Shown here: piece after piece, positions 1 through 6,847 of the stretch
Numbering within the stretch: position 1 is the first letter of the stretch
Layout of the letters: each line of letters begins with the position of its first letter
Assembly (NCBI RefSeq): GCF_018130465.1
Contig: NZ_JAFCKJ010000008.1
Coordinates: 248,001 to 312,000 of the forward strand
DNA: 64,000 bases
Source of the DNA: Bradyrhizobium canariense
GTDB taxonomy: Bacteria > Pseudomonadota > Alphaproteobacteria > Rhizobiales > Xanthobacteraceae
Direction of reading: 5' to 3'
The notes under the pieces: model-generated
What the model saw: only the letters and a program-made list of their open reading frames with translations
Told to the model about the DNA's origin: nothing
Databases searched by the model: none
Position numbers and translations under genes: made by a program

Positions 1-129
1 TCGTCCGACTTCGGCTGCAAGGGCCGGGTTTATGCCCATGCTGCCGAGGATGGCAGTCGCGGCGCCGGCGGTCGCTGCCGCCTGAAGAAGATCGCGCCTC
101 GTCGTCGAGAAATCTTTCGTCCCGGACAT
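1..129 (-). CDS. Tat-exported protein, N-terminal fragment
   Basis: The window opens inside this minus-strand gene, so only 43 codons are visible. They start at an ATG with GGGAG about 7 nt upstream. The peptide has a twin-arginine signal: TTRRDLLQAA, an Ala/Gly-rich hydrophobic stretch and a likely cleavage site after PALAA. The mature protein should therefore be exported folded, often with a cofactor. Nothing of the mature domain is in view, so no function can be assigned. Confidence 0.75.
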   Translation of the reverse strand, partial: MSGTKDFSTTRRDLLQAAATAGAATAILGSMGINPALAAEVGR

Positions 130-270
130 CGCTCGCTCCCATACAATTTTATCTTCGGCGCGTCATTGATTGCGCGACCGATGTCCGAAAGTGTCTCACA
201 AGAGTTGGTGGCACTCAATCTGCAATCAACGGTGGGATCGCCGCAAGCTGCGTTGGTGCAGCGCAAAGCG

Positions 271-690
271 TCAGGCCGAGACGCTCGCGAACGCGTCGAT
301 CTCGATGAGCAGTCGATCCCAGGCCTGCGCGATGTCCGGCGACCATTCATCGCGGAGGAGATCGCGCAGCGTGTCCCTGATGACGGCGAAGAAGGCGGTG
401 AACAGCTCGCGCGGCGTGCCGTAGCCATCGTGCGAGGCGACCTCGCACGCGATCAGCCGGAAATGCCCACGACGCATCCCGGCGAAGTCGAGAATCGCCT
501 CGATGGTGAGTGCGAGCATCGATCCCATCACGAGCTCGCTGCCTTGCGTGCGGAACATCGCCCGCGTTTCGGGATGCTGTTCGAAGAGCCGTTGATAGAC
601 GAGCGGCGTGAGATCCGCGCAGCGCGAGGCCGCAAGTTCAAAGCTCTGTTCGATCGGATTAGAGGAGGCATTCATCGGCGCTGTGGCCAT
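271..690 (-). CDS. single-domain globin
   Basis: A 139-residue protein with the bacterial globin pattern. The N-terminal helices carry LVYQRLFEQHPETRAMF, and His87 in SHDGYG fits the proximal haem ligand, followed by a G/H-helix region rich in Phe and Leu. The length matches a single-domain globin without the reductase half of flavohaemoglobins. Likely roles are O2 or NO binding, but the distal pocket cannot be judged by eye. The start is uncertain: ATG 690 and an in-frame ATG 675 both lack a clear Shine-Dalgarno sequence, and a terminator-like hairpin ends 7 nt before ATG 690. Translation may therefore be leaderless or the gene may be read from a regulated upstream transcript. Confidence 0.8.
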   Translation of the reverse strand: MATAPMNASSNPIEQSFELAASRCADLTPLVYQRLFEQHPETRAMFRTQGSELVMGSMLALTIEAILDFAGMRRGHFRLIACEVASHDGYGTPRELFTAFFAVIRDTLRDLLRDEWSPDIAQAWDRLLIEIDAFASVSA

Positions 691-696
691 GCAGAC

Positions 697-725
697 AAAA
701 AAAGAGCGGGGCCCTAGCCCCGCTC
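697..725 (-). terminator. Rho-independent terminator before the globin gene
   Basis: Read on the minus strand, arms GAGCGGGGC and GCCCCGCTC around a 4-nt loop are followed directly by seven T residues. No minus-strand protein gene lies just upstream, so it either ends the candidate small RNA described here or attenuates transcription into the globin gene. Confidence 0.7.
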
Positions 726-861
726 GAAAATTGTGTCGACCCTATTATCCCCGATTCTAAGATTTGATCTTGATTGGCGGGGCGACGCTGCGTTTTGCGC
801 GTCAGGGGCTCCTCCCGAGACTTGGACCACCAGACTTCGACCTCGCGGCCAGCCTGAGCAA
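697..861 (-). ncRNA. candidate small RNA, about 165 nt
   Basis: The minus strand between a sigma70-like promoter (867-895) and a strong terminator (697-725) has no convincing reading frame. It holds several stem-forming segments, including GACGC/GCGTC. The 5' segment CCCC...GCTC could pair with the 3' GAGCGGGG, which would close the molecule. The length and end-pairing resemble 6S RNA, but I do not recognise the sequence. The alternative is a 5' leader of the globin mRNA with an attenuator. Confidence 0.4.
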
Positions 862-866
862 GGGGG

Positions 867-895
867 ATGCTAGATCAACTTTTCTCACTTGTCAT
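867..895 (-). promoter_or_regulatory. candidate promoter for the small RNA
   Basis: On the minus strand ATGACA (895-890) and TAGCAT (872-867) are separated by exactly 17 nt. They match the -35 and -10 consensus at five and four of six positions. The predicted start near 861 gives a transcript ending at the 697-725 terminator. Confidence 0.35.
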
Positions 896-949
896 CATTT
901 TCGGCAACGAATGTTCAAAATTCGAGCAATTGACGAAATGATCGGGCTT

Positions 950-979
950 TTGGCCTTGTAAGCATATGACAAATATAAG
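950..979 (+). promoter_or_regulatory. weak candidate promoter of the copper operon
   Basis: TTGGCC (950-955) and TATAAG (974-979) are spaced 18 nt apart, about 165 nt before the first gene of the copper operon. This is the best plus-strand match in the 414-nt gap 731-1144, but it is weak at -35. Confidence 0.22.
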
Positions 980-1025
980 AAATCTGTGGATGGGACCTGA
1001 TTGCACAACTGCCTCGAATGCCGAA

Positions 1026-1052
1026 GGTCCCCTCCCGCGGGGCGGTGGGACC
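1026..1052 (+). promoter_or_regulatory. inverted repeat in the copper-operon leader
   Basis: GGTCCC at 1026-1031 and GGGACC at 1047-1052 form a perfect 6-bp inverted repeat around a GC-rich centre, followed by ACAATTTT. It lies between the candidate promoter and the DUF2946 start, about 90 nt upstream. It could be an operator or a leader hairpin; no copper-responsive motif is recognised. Confidence 0.3.
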
Positions 1053-1144
1053 ACAATTTTCGAGAAATTTGCGCTGGACCAAGAAGGCGGCGGAACCGGC
1101 CTCGACTCGGCCAGCTGCGCGGTGTTTAGTTAGTAGACGAACGA

Positions 1145-1531
1145 ATGGTTCGGCGGATGCGCGCACGGCTGCAAAGATTCCTACCCCTGGTCCTGCTCGC
1201 TTTGGTGATGCAGGTGCTGGCGCCGATTGCCGCCTGTCTGGCGGCCGGCCAGGCCGTGGCCGATCCGCTTTCTGCTGCCGTCATCTGCCACAGCGCGAGC
1301 GAGCAGGGTGGTCTGAACGACCAGAACGGTGCACCGTCCACACATGGTGGCGCCTGCGCGCTGTGCTGCCTGGCGCAGGTGGGCGCGTCACTCGATTCGC
1401 CGCCGCACGTCGCGCTCTCCATTCCCTTCCGCCACGCCGAGCGCGTGGTGTGGCACGCGGCTGAGGTATCCGCCGGCGCGGCCCATAAAGGCACAAACGC
1501 CCAGGCGCGCGCGCCGCCTCAATTTTCCTGA
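1145..1531 (+). CDS. pcuA: DUF2946-family small exported protein (PcuA-like)
   Basis: A 128-residue protein starting with a positively charged N-terminus and a hydrophobic signal segment (about residues 12-35). Metal-ligand-type residues follow: C48-H49, H67, C71 and the CxxCC cluster C71/C74/C75. This layout is typical of DUF2946 proteins, which sit upstream of TonB receptors for copper. It opens the copper operon, 84 nt before the receptor gene. The first gene of the B. japonicum pcuABCDE operon encodes a periplasmic protein; equating it with this one is inference from position, so the symbol is tentative. A role in periplasmic copper binding is likely but unproven. Confidence 0.65.
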   Translation: MVRRMRARLQRFLPLVLLALVMQVLAPIAACLAAGQAVADPLSAAVICHSASEQGGLNDQNGAPSTHGGACALCCLAQVGASLDSPPHVALSIPFRHAERVVWHAAEVSAGAAHKGTNAQARAPPQFS

Positions 1532-1615
1532 CGACCCAGTGTCGCCGCGGTTCGTCCGCTGGCGACTGATGCTGTCAAACAGCCGGGAAAGAAGGCCGGC
1601 GTCAGGAATGCCCCA

Positions 1616-4015
1616 ATGTTACGTTGTCATGCCCGCCGTGGCGTGAGCATCGTTGCCGTTCAGGCCGCGCTGCTCGCATCGTCGAGCGGAGCCTTTGCCC
1701 AAAGCAGCAATACGGAGTTGCCGGCGGTGACCGTCGAAGCGCCGCAGGCCGCCCGTCCCAAACCAGCGGTAACCCGGCCATCGCGACTACGCTCTGCTTC
1801 GACAGGCCGCGCCGCGAGGCCCGTTACGCCGAACACGAACGTCAGCGCTCCGACCGAAAGCAGGTCTGCCGGTGCAGCCCGAGATGGTCTCAATCAGTCG
1901 CCTGCCGGACAGACCGCGACGACCATCGATCGCGGCCAGTTCGACAATCGCCCGTCGTTTTCGGTCAGCGACGTCCTGCGGGACAGTCCGGGCATTTCGA
2001 TCAAGCAGGGCAACGGCCCACGCGATTTCGGCATCTCGATTCGCGGATCCAACGCCCGGAACGGTTTTGGCATCCGCAATCTCGTGATCTTCGACGACGG
2101 TTTTCCGGTAACGCAGCCGGATGGCCTGTCGCGCAGCGATCTGATCGATCCCCATGCCTATGGCGCGATCGACGTGGTCCGCGGTCCCTCGTCGGCGCTC
2201 TACGGCAATTACGCGACCGGCGGCGCGCTCAATTTCCGGACGCGGCCGGGCGGCTCGATCGACGGCGTCGAATATGGCGTCGACGGCGGCAGCTACGGCT
2301 ATCTCAACAACTACCTGGCCGCCGGCAAGAAGGTCGGGAATTTCGAGGGCTCGCTGTTCGCAAGCGACACGCGAGGCGACGGCTACATCGGCAATAGCTG
2401 GTTCAATACGCAGACCGTCAATTTCCTCGGCACGCTCAAGGCGACACCAGACGACCGTTTCACGGTCAAGATCATCAACAACGACCTCAGCGCGCGGCTG
2501 CCGATCCGCCAGTCGCTGAACCAGTATTATCAAAATCCCTTTCAGCAGGGCTGCGCGACGGGTGTCTCGGCAGCAGCAGGATGCGGCACGGTCACGCTGA
2601 ACAACAACGGCTTCAACGCGACCGCCGGAACCGACAAGGAGACAGCCGTGCAGGCCGGGCTCGGCCGCAACGACCGCCGCACCATCGTCGGCGGCCGGTG
2701 GGAGCATGATTTCGACAACAGCACGACCTGGCGCAACCAGTTCGTGTTCGACGACAGGAACATCAGCCAGCCGACCGGCACGACCAGCGCGATCGGAGAT
2801 TTTCCCTCGTACAACTACATGAGCGATCTGACCAAGCGCGGCGAGATTTTCGGCCTTGAGTCGACCACGTTCTTCGGCGCCTTCTACAACACCCTGACGG
2901 CCTCGAGCGATACGCGGAGCGTGATGCCTGGCGGCAATGCGACGCTCGGCAGGATCACGAACAACCTCTACAGCGAAACGTCTAATTACGGCGTGCGCGC
3001 GCGGGAGGAAGTGAGGCTGACACCGGCGTTGCTTGCCGTTGCCGGCATCGGCTGGGAGCAGACCGTGCTGAAGGGAATCAACACGGCCTACAGCTACACC
3101 GGTCCGACGGGCGTCCTGGATCCTCTGAAGGTTACGGCTGGTGACAGGCAATTTCAGAACACGGCGCCTGAACTGGCCCTGCTCTATACGGTCAACAGCG
3201 AATGGCTGGTCCGGGGGCGGGTCGCTACGGGGTACGGCACTCCGCAGGTTTCGAATCTGTTTATTGTTCAGAGCGGGGCGGCGGGTAACAACACCCAGCT
3301 CCAGACCCAGAAGAATGTCGGCTACGATCTCGGTTTTGATTGGACGCCGAATAACACACTCAAGCTCAGCGCGACCGGCTTCTACGAATTCTTCCGCAAC
3401 GAGATCGTCACTCAGGCGACTCAGGTCACTGGCGTAACCTATTCGTTCAATGCACCGCGATCGGAGCATCGGGGCATCGAGCTTGCCGCCGACTGGAAGT
3501 TCTATCCGGGTTGGCGCTTCATGGCAGCGTACACCTATCTCGACGAAGTTTACACCGAGTATGTCGAGGATATCACCAAAGGGACCGTGTTCCACTTCAA
3601 CCGGGCTGGCAACAAGATCCCCGGCATCTCACCCAACGAGCTGACGGCGAGGATCGGCTACGACGAGTTTGCCGGGCCGCTGGCAGGTCTCGGAGGCTTC
3701 GTCGAGGTCCAGTGGAAGGACTCTTTCTACATGGACAATGCAAATTTGTTGAAGGCACCCGGTTACGAGCTGGTCAACGTCAACGCTCACTACAAGACCG
3801 ATCTGGTGTCCGACACCTTCCGGTCGCTGAACTTGTTTCTTGAGGTCAGAAACGTGTTCGACCGCACCTATGTTGCCTCGGCAAACAATATTGCCAACAC
3901 AGTCTCGACGGCCGGTGTTCCCGACTCTGCGAGCGCGCTCGCAAACACGACGGGATCGATCTACGCGGGCTCGCCGCGCACGTTCGTTGCGGGTATGAAG
4001 GTGGCGTTCAAATGA
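1616..4015 (+). CDS. pcuB: TonB-dependent outer-membrane receptor, probably for copper
   Basis: A 799-residue TonB-dependent receptor. A signal peptide (about 1-28, ending GAFAQ) is followed by a TonB-box-like LPAVTVEAP and a Pro/Arg-rich linker to about residue 95. A plug domain follows (VSDVLRDSPGISI, IRGSNARNGFGIRN, VVRGPSSALYGN), then a 22-strand-type barrel ending in the aromatic AGMKVAFK. It imports a substrate across the outer membrane using TonB/ExbBD energy. The neighbouring copper chaperone and CopC-CopD genes point to copper or a copper complex, as for PcuB of B. japonicum. The start at ATG 1616 is the only one giving a complete signal peptide. Substrate assignment is by context. 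Confidence 0.85.
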   Translation: MLRCHARRGVSIVAVQAALLASSSGAFAQSSNTELPAVTVEAPQAARPKPAVTRPSRLRSASTGRAARPVTPNTNVSAPTESRSAGAARDGLNQSPAGQTATTIDRGQFDNRPSFSVSDVLRDSPGISIKQGNGPRDFGISIRGSNARNGFGIRNLVIFDDGFPVTQPDGLSRSDLIDPHAYGAIDVVRGPSSALYGNYATGGALNFRTRPGGSIDGVEYGVDGGSYGYLNNYLAAGKKVGNFEGSLFASDTRGDGYIGNSWFNTQTVNFLGTLKATPDDRFTVKIINNDLSARLPIRQSLNQYYQNPFQQGCATGVSAAAGCGTVTLNNNGFNATAGTDKETAVQAGLGRNDRRTIVGGRWEHDFDNSTTWRNQFVFDDRNISQPTGTTSAIGDFPSYNYMSDLTKRGEIFGLESTTFFGAFYNTLTASSDTRSVMPGGNATLGRITNNLYSETSNYGVRAREEVRLTPALLAVAGIGWEQTVLKGINTAYSYTGPTGVLDPLKVTAGDRQFQNTAPELALLYTVNSEWLVRGRVATGYGTPQVSNLFIVQSGAAGNNTQLQTQKNVGYDLGFDWTPNNTLKLSATGFYEFFRNEIVTQATQVTGVTYSFNAPRSEHRGIELAADWKFYPGWRFMAAYTYLDEVYTEYVEDITKGTVFHFNRAGNKIPGISPNELTARIGYDEFAGPLAGLGGFVEVQWKDSFYMDNANLLKAPGYELVNVNAHYKTDLVSDTFRSLNLFLEVRNVFDRTYVASANNIANTVSTAGVPDSASALANTTGSIYAGSPRTFVAGMKVAFK

Positions 4016-4041
4016 TTTGGGCTCTCAATGGGAGTAGGGCC

Positions 4042-5253
4042 ATGATCCGAAGCGGTTTGCTCGGGATGGTCGCTCTTGCGTTCCTGCAAGGTGCGGCGTT
4101 CGCGCAGATGCACGGTCAGCATGCGTCGGAAGCGGCTTGTGACGAGCCGACGCTGCGCTGCGCAACCAAGGCGACCCCCGCATTCGGTCCGGACGGAACA
4201 CTGTGGCTCGCCTGGATGGCGGGCGGGCGGGTCTCTGTTGCAAGTTCGCGGGATGCAGGGCGCACTTTTTCGACCCCCACTCAGGTCACGACGAAGCGGC
4301 TCAACCTCGATTGGGGGCCGGATGCCCGGCCGAAGATCGTGGTCGATCGCAAAGGGGGCATCGCGCTGGCGTTCTCGATCTTCGGGGATGAGGCCTTCAA
4401 CGGCCAGGTGCTCTACACGCGCTCGTCCGACGGCGGGAAGAGCTTTGCGGAGCTGAAGCCGATCACCGCAAACAACGAGAGCCAGCGTTTTGAGGCGCTC
4501 GCGCTCGATCAGGATGGCACTGTCTTCGCGGCCTGGCTCGACAAGCGCAATCGCGTCCCGGCGAAGGAGGCCGGACGGAAGTACGACGGGGCAGGGCTGT
4601 TCTTTGCCTCGTCGCGCGATGGCGGCGCCGCCTACGCCGAGGCCGGTCTCGCGCGTGACAACACCTGCGAATGTTGCCGACTGGGGCTGACGTTCGCGGC
4701 CGCCGGCCGGCCGGTCGTGATCTTCAGAAACATTTTTGACGGCGGCGTGCGCGATCATGCGGTGATGACTTTCACCGACATCTCGACGCCAGGTGAGATC
4801 CATCGCGTCAGCAACGACGACTGGCAGATCAACGCCTGCCCGCACCACGGCCCCAGCCTCACGGTTGCGCTGAACGGAACCTATCACGTCGCCTGGTACA
4901 CCAACGGAAAGGCGCGGAAGGGGTTGTTCTACGCTCACTCGCGCGACGAAGGTCGCACCTTCTCCGCGCCCATGGCGATCGGGCAGCCGGGCCGCAATCC
5001 GACACGCCCGTTCGTGCTCGCGGGCCCGGCGGGAACGGTGATGGTCTGGAAGGAGTTCGATGGCGAGAAGACCTCGGTGCAAATGACGATCTCACGGGAC
5101 GATGGCGAGACGTGGTCGGCACCGAAGACGATATCAAGCACGACCGACACTTCCGACCATCCCTTGCTCGTTTCTAACGGCCGGCAGAGCTATCTGTCAT
5201 GGATGACGAAGGCGGATGGCTATCGGCTCACAGCGATCGAGGAGCAACCATGA
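4042..5253 (+). CDS. exported BNR/sialidase-like beta-propeller with Cys/His motifs
   Basis: A 403-residue protein starting at ATG 4042 (GGAGTAG upstream) with a signal peptide ending near QGAAFAQ. Asp-box repeats (SSRDAGRTF, RSSDGGKSF, SRDEGRTF, SRDDGETW) show the sialidase-like beta-propeller fold, but no sialidase Arg triad could be confirmed. Potential metal ligands are conspicuous: MHGQH at 23-27, C33 and C40, C209-E-C211-C212, and C266-P-H268-H269. The gene lies between the TonB receptor and the thioredoxin gene and overlaps the latter as ATGA. The name sialidase is therefore probably misleading; a periplasmic copper-handling role is inferred from context and ligand content. Confidence 0.7.
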   Translation: MIRSGLLGMVALAFLQGAAFAQMHGQHASEAACDEPTLRCATKATPAFGPDGTLWLAWMAGGRVSVASSRDAGRTFSTPTQVTTKRLNLDWGPDARPKIVVDRKGGIALAFSIFGDEAFNGQVLYTRSSDGGKSFAELKPITANNESQRFEALALDQDGTVFAAWLDKRNRVPAKEAGRKYDGAGLFFASSRDGGAAYAEAGLARDNTCECCRLGLTFAAAGRPVVIFRNIFDGGVRDHAVMTFTDISTPGEIHRVSNDDWQINACPHHGPSLTVALNGTYHVAWYTNGKARKGLFYAHSRDEGRTFSAPMAIGQPGRNPTRPFVLAGPAGTVMVWKEFDGEKTSVQMTISRDDGETWSAPKTISSTTDTSDHPLLVSNGRQSYLSWMTKADGYRLTAIEEQP

Positions 5254-5747
5254 AACGTCGACTTGCAGGCCTTCTGGGACTGGGTATCCTGATCGCATCG
5301 GTAGCCGCGCTCGGAGCGGCGCCGGTCCTGAAACCGTTCGAACGCGGCACGTGGCAAAGCGTGCTTAGGGGACATGCGGGTCGCCCGACGCTGGTCCACT
5401 TCTGGGGGGTGACCTGCGGGCCCTGCAAGGTCGAGCTGCCGCTGCTCGGGCAGTTTGCGAAGGATCATCCCGGGATCGACGTCGTCACGATCAGCGCCGA
5501 TCTCGTGCCGAACCTGCCGGCGGCGACGCAATCGATGCTCGACAAGGCGGGGCTGTCGTCGACCGAAAACTTCATCTTCAACGACGGCTTCGTCGAGCGT
5601 TTGAGGTTCGAGATCGACCCCGCTTGGCAGGGCGACATTCCCCGGACGATGCTGATCTCCCGGGACGGGACCATCTCCACGATCGAAGGCTCGGCCGAGA
5701 TGGTCGATCTCGAAAAATGGTCGGGCCAGCAGCTCGCCACACACTGA
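5250..5747 (+). CDS. periplasmic thioredoxin-like (TlpA/redoxin) protein
   Basis: A 165-residue protein with one N-terminal hydrophobic signal/anchor (about 5-24) and a thioredoxin fold. The active site is C56-G-P-C59 in WGVTCGPCK, and the cis-Pro segment is DIPRTMLI. It overlaps the preceding propeller gene by ATGA, which implies translational coupling. Such proteins reduce disulfides in the periplasm; copper-site cysteines of cytochrome oxidase or of the Cys-rich propeller next door are plausible substrates. The family is clear, while the specific partner is inference. Confidence 0.8.
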   Translation: MKRRLAGLLGLGILIASVAALGAAPVLKPFERGTWQSVLRGHAGRPTLVHFWGVTCGPCKVELPLLGQFAKDHPGIDVVTISADLVPNLPAATQSMLDKAGLSSTENFIFNDGFVERLRFEIDPAWQGDIPRTMLISRDGTISTIEGSAEMVDLEKWSGQQLATH

Positions 5748-5774
5748 AGTCAATCTGCAAACGGGAATACCGAT

Positions 5775-6296
5775 ATGAAGACGATGTTGAAAGATGTGCT
5801 GTTCGCGGCGTTCGCTCTCGCGCTCTGCACGGCACCAGCGGCGGCCGACGACGTCAAGGCGGGCGATCTCGTCATCTCGCAGGCGTGGAGCCGGGCGACA
5901 CCGGGCGGCGCCAAGGTCGCCGGCGGCTATCTGACCATCGAGAACAAGGGCACAGTGGCTGACAAGCTGGTCAGCGTCTCCGCCGAAATCGCGGGGAAGG
6001 CTGAGGTTCACGAGATGGCGATGGACAATGGTGTGATGAAGATGCGCCTGCTCGACAAGGGCCTCGTGATTGATCCGGGCAAGACGGTGAAGTTCGCCCC
6101 CGGCGGCTACCACCTCATGCTCCAGGAACTGAAGGGCCCCTTCAAGCAGGGCGACAAGGTGCCGGTGACGCTTCAGTTCGAGAAGGCCGGCAAGGTCGCC
6201 GTCTCCCTCGATGTCCAGGGCGTCGGCGCGCAGGCGCCCGGCGATAGCGGACACATGATGAAGAAAATGCCTGATCATTCGGGAATGAAGATGTGA
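5775..6296 (+). CDS. pcuC: periplasmic copper chaperone PCu(A)C
   Basis: A 173-residue exported protein with a signal peptide ending near APAAA and the PCu(A)C domain. The Cu(I) ligands of the family are visible as H79, M90, H113 and M115. The C-terminal tail is rich in His and Met (HMMKKMPDHSGMKM), a further copper-binding feature. PCu(A)C proteins deliver Cu(I) to the CuA site of cytochrome c oxidase. It follows the thioredoxin gene by 27 nt and precedes the YcnI gene by 32 nt. In B. japonicum PcuC is made under copper starvation and supports oxidase assembly; equivalence here rests on domain and gene order. Confidence 0.88.
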   Translation: MKTMLKDVLFAAFALALCTAPAAADDVKAGDLVISQAWSRATPGGAKVAGGYLTIENKGTVADKLVSVSAEIAGKAEVHEMAMDNGVMKMRLLDKGLVIDPGKTVKFAPGGYHLMLQELKGPFKQGDKVPVTLQFEKAGKVAVSLDVQGVGAQAPGDSGHMMKKMPDHSGMKM

Positions 6297-6328
6297 CGAG
6301 CATGATCTGGACCTTCGGGAGACCGAAC

Positions 6329-6847
6329 ATGTCGAAGCGAACCTGGCTGATCTTTCTGGGTGTATTTGCGGCAACGCCAGCGACTGCGCACGTCTTCCTC
6401 GAAGGCAAGCAGGCGACAGTGGGGGGATCGTACAAGGCCGTCTTCGCCGTCCCGCACGGTTGCGCGGGCTCGCCCACGGTGAAAATCCGGGTGCAGATCC
6501 CGGAAGGCGTGATCGCGGTGAAACCGATGCCGAAGGCAGGCTGGAGTGTTGACGTGGTCGAGGGCAAATACGCCGGCGAATACGACTATCACGGCAACAA
6601 GCTGTCCTCCGGCGTCAAGGAGGTGACCTGGTCCGGTGGCAAGCTGCCGGACAAGAACTATGACGAGTTCGTCATGCACACGGCCCTGACCGAGACGCTC
6701 AAGCCGAACACGATTCTGTACTTCCCCGTCGTCCAGGAATGCGAGACCGGCGTTAGCCGCTGGATCGAGATTCCCGCGGAGGGGGCGCGGCATTCGCACG
6801 AGGGCAAGTCACCGGCGCCGGGCGTAAAACTCCTGCCAAAACCCTGA
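6329..6847 (+). CDS. pcuD: YcnI/DUF1775 copper-binding periplasmic protein
   Basis: A 172-residue protein from ATG 6329, chosen because GGGAGA lies about 7 nt upstream and the signal peptide is then complete. An in-frame GTG at 6293 lacks both. Cleavage after ATA would leave His21 at the mature N-terminus (HVFLEG), the copper-ligand arrangement known for YcnI. VPHGCAGSPT and conserved aromatic residues later in the chain fit DUF1775. It overlaps the next gene as TGATG. The predicted role is extracytoplasmic Cu(II) binding beside the CopC-CopD importer. Confidence 0.82.
   Translation: MSKRTWLIFLGVFAATPATAHVFLEGKQATVGGSYKAVFAVPHGCAGSPTVKIRVQIPEGVIAVKPMPKAGWSVDVVEGKYAGEYDYHGNKLSSGVKEVTWSGGKLPDKNYDEFVMHTALTETLKPNTILYFPVVQECETGVSRWIEIPAEGARHSHEGKSPAPGVKLLPKP

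Noticed and set aside
1018-1464. Alternative 148-codon frame over the DUF2946 gene
   Set aside because: Its translation is Arg-rich without signal peptide; the overlapping frame from 1145 has a signal peptide and the expected Cys motif.
1787-3595. A 602-codon open frame antisense to the TonB receptor gene
   Set aside because: No signal peptide, domain or ribosome site; it is the GC-composition shadow of the receptor gene.
4042-5253. Genuine sialidase
   Set aside because: Only Asp boxes are seen; the catalytic Arg triad could not be identified and the context is copper handling.
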